From Plumapathes pennacea (lineage: Eukaryota; Cnidaria; Anthozoa; Antipatharia; Myriopathidae), in NCBI GenBank assembly GCA_964036295.1, contig OZ038471.1:751501-815500 (forward strand): a stretch of DNA of 64,000 nucleotides, in the 5' to 3' direction. The position numbers and the translations under genes were made by a program. Under the pieces are notes generated by a model. The model did no database searches. It saw only the letters and a list, made by a program, of their open reading frames with translations, and was not told the DNA's origin. Position 1 is the first letter of the stretch, and every line of letters starts with the position of its first letter. This document shows, one piece after another, positions 57,501 through 64,000 of this stretch.

Positions 57501-60113
57501 GGAATCAAATAGGGGGAGTGTGTGGCGACCGGAAGTTGGCTTATTACGTTACAGTTGTTTTTGTATCGCTTGTTGTAGGCATCACGTGCTGCGCGCGTGA
57601 TCAATGAACCTTGAACACTTAATTGGGGGCGTAATCAAGAAACGAGAGAGCAAGAGCGGGTTTTGAGATCGAGAGTGAACGAAATCAGTTTGAGAGAGTT
57701 GTGAGTGATTAAAACTAGTTAACCAACCGCGAGTTTCCTTTGTTGGCGTGAACCAATTCCCGACACAGTGAAGAACTGTCGTGTTTGGACAGTCTATCTA
57801 ATTTTACCCTTTTGGTTAGGGTAGCTAAATAGTCTGTCTTTGCTCTGGAACAGTGTCTGTGGCACGCCCCCATACAAAATTTAAGTACCTCCACCTGGAA
57901 TTCAAGTGAGCAGCCTCTCTCACCAGGGGGGGGGGGGGGGGGGGGGGGGAGGGGGTGGGTGGGTGTGGTACTCCTATTCCCATAATAAGCCAATGGGTGT
58001 GTGATGTTTAGCTATCACTCTCAAGCATTTTAGTCTGAAAATGACCATACAATATATATTTTGTATCTTTGGTATCCTTGAAAAGGGTAGTTGGTTGTGC
58101 TTGTTTTGGTAGTGTTGGTCTTAACCTTTTCACTCCTGAGCTCAAAATACAACTTCTCCAAACCATTCAAGAAGAAAAAAATGTATCAGTGATGTAGTGA
58201 GTATTATTGATAGTTCAAATTATTTATAAAACGTACCTCCCATGTTTAAAGGCAGCATGCATATTTTCATGTTTATTGTTTATGTTATCTTCCCATATTT
58301 TAGGGCAGATGTGATCTGTACAGACCTGGCACAAGTGGTTCCTTTAATAGAATCCAATAGAGAGATAAATCAGAATTTGATCAATGGTTCTTTTTCAGCA
58401 AAGAAATTGAAGTGGTAAGTAGCATTAGCCAAACTAACTTTGATATTTTAGGAATAAAACTCTGGCCTGAGAGCATGTTTTTCATTTAAAAAATAGTTGT
58501 CCTTGTTGCTATTTGTGAGGTTGCATGGAAACTAAATTCTAAACCCTATCTGACCAGTTTTCAACTAAGGTAATCAATCTGGGTACTAGATTTATTGTTT
58601 TGCATTGTTCCTAGTTCTAATTATTGGATACAACTAAATACAATACTTCAACCAGTGGACCCAGTGGTTGTTTTATGTATGTTACTTTTGAGTTTATATA
58701 TTAATCTATCCTACATGCACATATCCTATCCTTGCATTTCAATTTGTTCCAGGGGTCAGGATGTATCCACTTTCTTGCCATATCCAGACTACTTGGTGAT
58801 TGCTGATTGCATCTATTATGAGGAGGTTAGGCCACAGGCGGGCCTGGTGATGTGCGTTCAAGTATCAATTTATTCTGACTTAAACATTCTTGTTGTCTAA
58901 TTGAGTGAAATCCCCATACATCTTATAACTGCCATTAAGTTGACTCGCGAATTATCAGTGGCATCACCCCCAATGTGTGGACCGCCTGTGGTTAGGTTTG
59001 ACAACCATGGTCAGGAAACATGTCTAACCATGGTCAAATCTTGTCTAACCATGGTCAAGAATCATGTCTGACCATGGTCGCAACCATGTTAGGGAAATAT
59101 GTCTGACCATGGTCATGAATCATACCAGACCATGGTCAGGAAATGTCTGACCATGGTCAACCATAGTCAAGAATCACATCTGACCATGGTCAGGAAACAT
59201 CTGACTAAGAGATGCTGCGGCGAAGTAATAAAGAAAACTGAGGCTGCTAGTTTTGGCACGTGGTCACATGACTAATTCTGTCCTATTTTTTGGCTTACTT
59301 CTGTATGATTCAAAATTGATTGTTTTGTCAGATTTTTGCCATTAATTGGATGACTAAATCAGGTCTTTTCAGGTCTCATGGACACTAATCTGTTTTCTTG
59401 AGTGTTGATATTATTCACTACATGATTATCTGAGTTTATGATTTGTCTCCACCCTCCATTAGTCATTAGATCCCTTGGTCTGTACATTGCACAACCTATC
59501 TGATCAAAACACAACTGTCCTGTTGTGTTATGAAGAAAGGAGTACAGGTAACAAGCCACAGGTGGAGAAGAAATTCTTTGAGGTAAGAACCTGAGTGATG
59601 TAATATGATTTTGGCCTTTTGATCCCTATATGTCAATAATATAACAGAGAGCGGGGTCATTTTTCAGACTTTGGGTGTAAGAAAGGGTATGTTATGCAAG
59701 CTATGGTTTTCTGGTATTTTTTAAAGAGTGTAACAAAATTTTTGCAGTTCTAAAGATTTTGCAAATAACACGTGGCTCATTTGTCACCATGGCATGTTTC
59801 TCTACAGGTTTTCCTGTTCATGGTATGAAAATGGGACATTACTATATTCAAGAATGCGATATTCCCCATCCCACTTCCAAAGTTTTTCATTCCAGGAAGT
59901 TTCTTCATGCTATATGATATATCTCTCAGCGAGAGACCAAAAGAGAAAATTGAAGTTGGAGATTACATGCGATATAAAGGGTAACCACACTTTTTTAAAC
60001 TTCAGTTGGCAGGTAAACATTTTGAGATACAGGAAATCCCCTGTGAAGAGCAAGATCCAGTATATCACAGTGCTGACATTCATATTCTCCAGCTAAAAAG
60101 GAAACTTTTGTGA
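51595..60113 (+). CDS. VCPKMT: VCPKMT/METTL21D-type protein-lysine methyltransferase
   Basis: Five exons: 51595-51839, 58304-58414, 58753-58825, 59463-59582 and 60006-60113; phases 2, 2, 0, 0; 218 aa, against 229 in human. It is a seven-beta-strand SAM-dependent methyltransferase of family 16. CVVWDAALVL lies at 35-44 and motif I LELGAGTG at about 66-73. The second strand reads ADVICTDLAQVVPLI. ADCIYYEE at 136-143 is the substrate-site motif of this group, followed by VLLCYEERSTGNKPQVEKKFFE and the end SADIHILQL. The human enzyme trimethylates a lysine of VCP/p97. The first intron is about 6.5 kb, of which 5.84 kb is an inserted BEL/Pao element in the same orientation. Confidence 0.93.
51927..52171 (+). 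repeat. 5' LTR of the BEL/Pao element
   Basis: 245 bp, TG...CA ends, equal in length and apparently in sequence to the 3' LTR. Identical LTRs imply a very recent insertion, because both are made from one template. Confidence 0.95.
52176..52193 (+). promoter_or_regulatory. Primer-binding site
   Basis: TGGCGACCCTGCCAGGAC starts four bases after the 5' LTR. It has the TGG start that pairs with the CCA end of a tRNA primer; which tRNA was not determined. Confidence 0.75.
52252..54357 (+). CDS. BEL/Pao gag-protease (701 aa, ends at in-frame TAG)
   Basis: Residues 1-150 are strongly charged and coiled-coil-like. A capsid-type region follows (TKFQGTHLDWQRFWSQFE, YGKASEVANAHIQCV). Three Cys/His knuckles start near residue 364 (CVYCESADHKSVHC, CFNCTGTKHRAADC, CQKCRSRHHTSIC). 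The aspartic protease active site LLDTGAGS is at about 460-467. The frame then enters the linker that precedes reverse transcriptase and stops at TAG (54355-54357). The next codons continue in the same frame. The stop falls inside what is normally uninterrupted polyprotein, so it is either a fresh nonsense mutation or a read-through site. Confidence 0.93.
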   Translation: MAELDQALKKINAKWKMLKFTQEDIPRIREKNDLKALERLQKVLEEQIDGVHEQIVQVQTMRFEKGDEPEEIRKWTREIEEKAAEFDEAVEEVRTVTANLRDKALQETRDQDEKKEEEKRRQRFEDEMRLQEAKLAVQQEFEKKREEARSKSLKESGAKLPKLIITKFQGTHLDWQRFWSQFETEIDKADITQVAKFSYLKELLASKVRASVDGLPYNSEGYERAKNILKEKYGKASEVANAHIQCVIALPTIQGSQPVKIHDFHEKLSTNIQTLETMGRAKEINGYVRATLDKLPGIRADLVRLDDDWQEWGFSQMLEALRKWCDRNPLPSPSDQSSNDRIPPKQPKRERVFHSRQEEWTPKPCVYCESADHKSVHCDKIVSVTGRRKHLSEKRLCFNCTGTKHRAADCRMKTSCQKCRSRHHTSICDKQSQNFMLATGEGDVIYPVVVVNVNGITCRALLDTGAGSAYASAALIKRLGRQPARTQYKRIEMMMCSTTQKIEQYDVEISSICGKFEMATTVSKVDKGVLLSVPNPEYADKISKYRHLQGVVMNDKDTKSELPIHLILGASEYSRIKTDTKPQIGEPGEPIAELTTLGWTMMSAGKEASLGGAYLTRTSAADYEQLSSLDVLGLQDRPGGDQQSVYDDFKEQLRRSEEGWYETGLLWKQGHDPLPTNKHGSLRRLESLIKKLQREPNLLAQ
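54358..57474 (+). CDS. BEL/Pao pol: reverse transcriptase, RNase H, integrase
   Basis: In the same frame as gag, directly after the TAG; the first Met is at 54391 (1027 aa). Reverse transcriptase shows LRIVFDASA, GDLKQAFLQVRI and the catalytic YVDD at about 54856-54867. The connection block VYDPLGLASPVTL precedes RNase H (HVFGDTSGVGTAAAVY, then ELVSAHMAANL). Integrase has an HHCC-type finger (HGGVGLTMALIRRDYW, CYGCKKF). Its catalytic DDE residues sit in GVDYAGP (about 56465), YSDNGRSF (about 56655) and GGQFERMVG (about 56797). All catalytic motifs are intact. If translation starts at 54391, about 11 residues of the RT head are lost unless the stop is read through. Confidence 0.93.
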   Translation, partial: DEVIQDQLAKGMVEKVTCDPVGREFYIPHKAVIRESAESTKLRIVFDASARSNEKSPSLNDCLETGPPLQNLLWNVLVRNRLKPVALAGDLKQAFLQVRIRQEDRDALRFHWIKDRDTANVEVLRFTRALFGLVQSPFLLGGTLHHHLESLKGRYPSEIEEIEKSLYVDDVITGGETTDEVHKLKGTAVEIFGEAQFELHKWHSNEPELEASGEPEDGKQSYAKEQFGVKPGETKMLGLPWNKTEDTVAVMFPEAPPEVTKREILRFLASVYDPLGLASPVTLVGKLVYREVCEQHLSWDQEVLESMTKQWTKFQKSLSDRVQVPRSLAAFQETIEAIDLHVFGDTSGVGTAAAVYAVVHQATGINQGLLAAKARLAKKGLTIPRLELVSAHMAANLVENVKNALQGQPVRSVHGWLDSTVALHWIKGGRTTYKQFVANRVSKIRDKDYIKWRHVGTDQNPADVGSRGCGADKLPELWLKGPRWLTNPDHWPVEVVTEPSKETEAETKLQKEVFATAVETKNELDEILGKHSFWMTVRVTAWIRRFLDNCKLNKSTRVGGPLSTGETNKQIQWWVKRAQGSYDGTEKFKQDQLRLNLQKDSKGLYECRGRIQGSYPTYLPPSALLSEKLVQDAHTLTMHGGVGLTMALIRRDYWIPRLRQLTKKAIRGCYGCKKFQATAFRCPPPGNLPVDRTVGSVPFQVLGVDYAGPITYKISKKKDGKAYILLFACSLTRAIHLELLNDQTTEGFIRSLKRFIARRGRPQKVYSDNGRSFVAAAKWLKAILKDEKLQDYLAHQNIAWQFNLSRAPWWGGQFERMVGLVKRAMFKSVGRANLTWNELEEVILDVEITINNRPLTYVEDDIQLPVLTPYAMVFGQPNLLPEEDADSIENPDLRKRAKYLRRCKDVLWSRWTGEYVKSLRERHNLNHHKEELQIKPGDVVLIQSDERNRGKWNIGVVVKLIKGRDGIVRAARLRAGKSFLERAIQQLCPMELSCDRLQEPQLEVPALNPRAREFAPRRAAAAAMQRIKNITDQETQSS
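57511..57520 (+). promoter_or_regulatory. Polypurine tract
   Basis: AGGGGGAGTG immediately before the 3' LTR, the usual position for the plus-strand primer. Confidence 0.75.
57521..57765 (+). repeat. 3' LTR of the BEL/Pao element
   Basis: 245 bp, reads the same as the 5' LTR throughout; followed by CAGTGAAG, which restores the intron sequence AAAACAGTGAAG when the element is removed. Confidence 0.95.
57929..57965. repeat. Poly(G) tract with GGGT repeats
   Basis: About 20 G followed by AGGGGGTGGGTGGGTG, in intron 1 of the methyltransferase gene downstream of the retroelement. A possible quadruplex former. Confidence 0.8.
58995..59210. repeat. Degenerate CTGACCATGGTCA minisatellite
   Basis: About eight units of roughly 25 bp with core TCTGACCATGGTCA, spaced by AGGAAACATG or AGAATCATG, in intron 3 of the methyltransferase gene. 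The core contains the self-complementary TGACCATGGTCA. Confidence 0.85.
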
Positions 60114-60656
60114 ATGGTTTCAATCAAAACACTCTACAGAGCAGACTGTAAATGACAGCTGAGTTGTGGGACTGGACTGGAGGTAGACTTTGGGGGTCGT
60201 CATTTCATACTTTGGCCTGTTTCAAAGTCAGGCTACTGCCATGATGCACTCAAATAGTCCGACTTAATTTCTAATGAGTTTGGCACATGAAAAGTTGAGC
60301 AGGGACAGATCTAGGATTCTTGCAAGGGGGGAGGGGTGTGGCTGGGATTGAGTTGAACAACAAAGGCACAAGCTACAGTATTAGGGTGGTCTGGGGGTAT
60401 GCTCCCCCAGAACATTTTGAAATCTTTGGTCTCTGAAATGGCAGTTCCCACATTTTGAGACAATTTTGGAGCACAGTAAAGAGTCTTTCCAACAAGTTGC
60501 AGTCCCACTTCCAGTATTTCATCTGGCAGAATGTTCTTTTTTCTGAGAAGCAATATCACAAACAATGCAAGGTTGCATAAGTCAGTAAAATCCCTTTTAA
60601 TGTATGTATTTACAATGTATTTATGATGCTAGAAATATATAACATTATTTTATATT

Positions 60657-62681
60657 TCATAAGTTCAGTTTAAACTTGAGTCCTGGAGCAGCCTTGTGAG
60701 TGAAGTTACCGTACCAAACTTGGCCTTTCTTATCTGTGAATGTACCCTGTCCTTCCAGCCTGAAAGAAAGGAATCGGTGGGTTTTAACCTTTTAACTCCC
60801 AAGCTCAAAGTTCAAATTCCTTCAACCATTCAGAAGAAAACAATGAGAATCGTATGCCCAATCAGGTTTCATCTCGGAAAAGTATCAAGCAACAAATTCT
60901 CCATACTGTATGATATATTTTTGGTGAGTGAATGAAGAAGAATATTAAAGTTGATCACTCTTGGTAGTGGTTTTGTTTTAACACAAAGATGAATGGAACT
61001 GAACCTCAGCAAAACCAGAGCAAAGTGCCCAACTATTAACTTTATATCAAGGCTACACTATTTTTCTTTGCATCCTCGTGTTACTATATTTTAATAATAA
61101 TATTATTATTAACTTTGTCCAAGTTTAATGAAGGTCAGTTCTCTTCTGTTGGTGGCCTTTTACTGAGTGAAAATAAAATACAAAACTTACTTATTTTCAT
61201 TGAAGTTGCCTTCATAACAAGAACCATCTGGCCAGCTGTACTTCCCATAGCCATGGAACATGTTGTTAACGAAATCTCCCTGATAATTAAAAATTCAAAA
61301 GATTAACAGTATTATTAATACCTAAAAAACCCAAAGCAGTTACAACAGCAATAGGATTGTTAAGGCACACCTCATAAATTGCTCCAGACGGATTCAGCAA
61401 TTTTCCTGAAAAGTGAAAGGCAAATTAGTTATACCTTAGTGTACCAATCCCATCAAGTATGTCAGGAGACATAAACACTGGAACCATCATCTGGCGAGAA
61501 CTGTTCATTTGGCTCTGAAAATTACTTCAGTTTAAGTAGCCAAAACCTCTGTTGTCTTCCTGGATGCTATACTCTCACACAGACAATCACAACCAACAGT
61601 CTCTTATTTGGCTTTAATAATATTATTGAACATGCAGTACTGACCTTTTCCATTCATTTTGTCTTCAGACCAGTTTCCTTGGTAATTCAGACCCTCTGTG
61701 GTCGTATGTAGACCTTGTCCCTGTCTCTGTAGTCCGCCCTCCACTTGGATATATTCACCATCTGGAAAACATTCAACCCAGTGACGACTAAAGTCATTTT
61801 ACTCAATTTGTTCAGTCGATTGATAATGTTCAGACCTGATCACTAATTGAATTATCCAGTTTGGTCTGTATAATTCCTGGTGTGGGTGGTCTGGGCACTC
61901 CCCACAATCAGTTATACAGGGAAGCTTCACCAAAGGAGTCCCTCTTCAAGCATTGGGTATTGAGTCCCTCTTCAAGCCTTGGGTATAATAAAGGGTATTG
62001 TCCGGAAGTTATCAACACTGATCGAGTCAAGGTTAAAAATATGCACTCACCATATTTTTCTCCATTAGGAAATACATAAACACCTTTTATTATGGTAGGA
62101 CCTGAGAAGATAAAAGGGTGTTCTTAGCTGCTGTACACTTTAGCCTATCTTTATTACTGTATTGATATACATATTGGACAGTTTAAAACAGTGTTGTTTT
62201 TCGTCACTTTTGAATTTCTCTGTTTGATCACCTGATGCGACGAATGAAAATACCTATAGATGCATATACTGATACATTATTCTTAAATTTGTACTCCAAG
62301 AAATTACAAAGATAAGTAAGAATTAAGGCTTGTATGATAAATAATAATAATAATACTACATATCCGTGGTCATTTGGCAATTATATCCAGCAAAGTTTGC
62401 AATGATAGCGAGATCTCATGTCAAAGGAGACCCCGGTATCGCCACAAACCGCAACTGAACACAAGCACATAATCTGCAATTACCCTGGTCACTCTTTCCG
62501 CCTTTTTTGTCTTGCTTCTTGCTCGCTGCTGCTAATTAAATGAAAACAACAAGACCTTGCAGTTGCATAAGATGAGCTGACTTTTTGTTTCAGACAAAAG
62601 GACAAAGAGCGAGACAATCTTAAGTTCACTTTCAGGGGACTGATCATTAAGCTAGTACAAGATCGAAATCATACCCGGCAT
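60657..62681 (-). CDS. MORN2: MORN repeat protein, MORN2-like
   Basis: Seven coding exons: 62681-62675, 62531-62484, 62101-62051, 61761-61645, 61405-61371, 61279-61191 and 60759-60657; all phases close, 149 aa. After a Lys/Gly-rich start (SKKQDKKGGKSD) come MORN units: [66 protein letters not shown]. The end VWYGNFTHKAAPGLKFKLNL is like vertebrate MORN2. MORN2 is linked to spermatogenesis and LC3-associated phagocytosis in vertebrates; the role here is inferred. The first coding exon is only 7 bp, which makes that start the least certain part. The gene is tail to tail with the methyltransferase (543 bp apart). Confidence 0.88.
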
Positions 62682-62876
62682 TATTGGCGAACAAAATCTC
62701 CTGCAAACTCTTTGTTTTTATTTCTAGTCGATGTCATAGCAATGGACGTCTGAAGTGCATTGTGGGCCATTGAAACAGAGTGAAGTCTGGGACCGGATGA
62801 AATGGTTCAGTTGGCGGTCGTTGGCGGTAAGAATTTTTAAGTAAGACCTCTGCAATCAGAGAATTTTATACGCAGA

Positions 62877-63068
62877 CTACCTGGCGAGACCCTCTTCGTG
62901 TGGTTGAATCAGATTTTCTGAAGAAACTACGTACAAGGATCCTGCATAAAAAGTCGGTTCCAGTCTGTTCTCGAACTCCTGATAGATGATAGTACGATCC
63001 TTCTGATTGGCCAGGAAGTCGCCAGTCCATAGATGTCCGATCGAAGCCGGTGTCTGTGCACAAGCCAT
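62877..63068 (-). CDS. Small unknown protein (63 aa) or first exon
   Basis: A frame from MACAQTPASIGHLWTGDFL to EEGLAR, starting 131 bp from the divergent SLC25 start codon. Composition looks coding (balanced, no low complexity). It ends either at the TAG at 62877 or by splicing at the AG/GTAG in the same place. No family recognised. If spliced in phase 2 it would not join MORN2 exon 2 in frame, so it is probably not an alternative MORN2 start. Confidence 0.35.
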   Translation of the reverse strand: MACAQTPASIGHLWTGDFLANQKDRTIIYQEFENRLEPTFYAGSLYVVSSENLIQPHEEGLAR

Positions 63069-63199
63069 GTTGCCGTTTAATTTACTGAAGTTGCTGGTGA
63101 GATATTTCTAGACCAGGAACTTTGCCGATCTTTGTCTTATGGTAACGATGTTTTATTCCTACATCTTCTTTCTGGTCCTCTTCCAGGTTCAGTATTGAG
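63069..63199. promoter_or_regulatory. Putative bidirectional promoter
   Basis: Only 131 bp separates the start codons of the small minus-strand frame and the plus-strand SLC25 gene. No TATA box seen on either strand. Confidence 0.35.
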
Positions 63200-63853
63200 A
63201 TGGCAGAGACGAAAGGCGATCAAAAACGACGTGCAAATCCCACCACCAGCGACTCCGCTCGTGTGGTTCAACAAATGAGTCCTGTAGACAAGCAAATCAG
63301 ACATATCTGTGCTGGGGCAATCGCAGGAGCAGTCTCCAGAACTTGTGTTTCTCCGCTTGAAAGACTGAAGATTCTATTACAGGTACGTCATATAAATACA
63401 GACGAATGTTACGAGACATTTCATATATGCCAAGAGTTTCTAAGGCTTACACCTAGATAGTAGCTTAGCTGGCTTACAGTACATAATCCTTGAAATGGTA
63501 TTTTTTGTGATCTTGAAATCCGATGTAAATCCAGGTGTAAGATCTCCCAACGAGACCCAAAAGTTTTAATTATGCACATGTTGAGAGAATATACTGCATG
63601 ATCATCAACCCATAATGTTTGCGTTCACTTTCGAAAATAATCTGTACTTAGTAGAGAGATACCAGTAACTGACGATGTAGCTTTCAAATATTTCATTGTT
63701 GGATGTTTTGAAGATTTTCTGATAATTTATTAATTGCATTTATGCTCTCTTGTCAATCTATTCCAGGTGCAAGTAAGGGATCCAAAATTCACTGGAGTGA
63801 TTTCCTCGCTCATCAAGATAAAAAGGGAAGAAGGATTTAGGGGCTTCTTTAAG
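63200..63853 (+). CDS. SLC25 mitochondrial carrier (3' end beyond window)
   Basis: Exons 63200-63382 and 63767-63853, phase 0; more exons must lie to the right. The protein starts with a hydrophilic 30 residues, then [29 protein letters not shown], the first transmembrane helix with the carrier signature P-x-E-x-x-K. The second exon gives [29 protein letters not shown], the matrix-loop helix. Inner-membrane transporters of this family have three such repeats; less than one is visible. The sequence is closest by eye to adenine-nucleotide/CoA-type carriers (ADNT1, SLC25A42, SLC25A24 group), but the substrate cannot be assigned. Confidence 0.88.
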
Positions 63854-64000
63854 GTGAATGGTGTTTTTATAATAATTATCATTTTTATAATTCAGCATGT
63901 AGCCTAAATTAATGCAGGATTTAATACAGTAATAACTCTTTGTAAGGTGGACACCCCTGGGACTAGATGTAGTGTCTGACTTAAAGAGAGTTCAGGTATT

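Larger units (their letters stand above)
51927..57765 (+). mobile_element. Young BEL/Pao LTR retrotransposon in VCPKMT intron 1
   Basis: Two 245-bp LTRs (51927-52171 and 57521-57765), beginning TGTGGCGACC and ending CCGACA. They look identical base for base. A CAGT (or ACAGT) repeat flanks both ends, consistent with a 4-5 bp target duplication. Between them lie a primer-binding site, a gag-protease-RT-RNase H-integrase frame, and a polypurine tract. One in-frame TAG at 54355 interrupts the single long frame. Sense orientation relative to the host gene. Confidence 0.96.

Noticed and set aside
57715-57993. Minus-strand Pro-rich frame over the poly(G) tract
   Set aside because: Low-complexity run plus LTR antisense; no coding evidence.

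Overview
The window is nuclear DNA from an invertebrate animal, most likely a cnidarian and probably an anthozoan or stony coral. Supporting observations: AT-rich sequence, genes split by short GT-AG introns, many foldback MITEs and poly(A)/poly(C) runs, BEL/Pao and DIRS-like retroelements, and collagen/Ig/sushi/D8C mosaic proteins of a kind known from cnidarians. Species cannot be fixed by eye. Multi-exon models were built by hand from splice signals, reading phase and remembered family sequences; no alignment or transcript was available.

Layout. 0-8.5 kb (+): two tandem paralogues of secreted or shed cell-surface proteins. The first lacks its 5' end (Ig-Ig-sushi x3-D8C). The second is complete (type II membrane segment, furin-like site, collagen helix, three Ig, sushi, D8C). 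An orphan copy of the promoter and first exon follows. 9.0-9.2 kb (-): a 63-aa cysteine-rich prepropeptide. 12.1-13.2 kb (+): an intronless class A GPCR. 14.6-19.5 kb (-): NMD3, 60S ribosome export adaptor, 16 coding exons. 19.8-32 kb: repeat-dominated, with a dispersed repeat, MITEs, LINE scraps, a decayed BEL/Pao element, two adjacent 21-bp minisatellites and a frameshifted DIRS-like element. 32.5-37.7 kb (-): two small multi-exon genes of unknown function. 39.0-39.8 kb (+): a cupin_5/DUF985 protein. 41.0-48.8 kb (+): two tandem FAXC/GST-like genes with the same intron position. 51.6-60.1 kb (+): a VCPKMT/METTL21D-type lysine methyltransferase whose first intron holds a very young BEL/Pao element. 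60.7-62.7 kb (-): a MORN2-like gene, tail to tail with the methyltransferase. 62.9-63.1 kb (-): a small unknown reading frame, divergent from an SLC25 mitochondrial carrier (+) that runs off the right edge.

The conserved genes (NMD3, VCPKMT, MORN2, SLC25, FAXC) are ordinary household or ciliary genes and form no shared pathway. The lineage-specific interest lies in the tandem collagen/Ig/sushi/D8C family, the cysteine-rich peptide, the young BEL element with one in-frame stop, and the twin 21-bp minisatellites.
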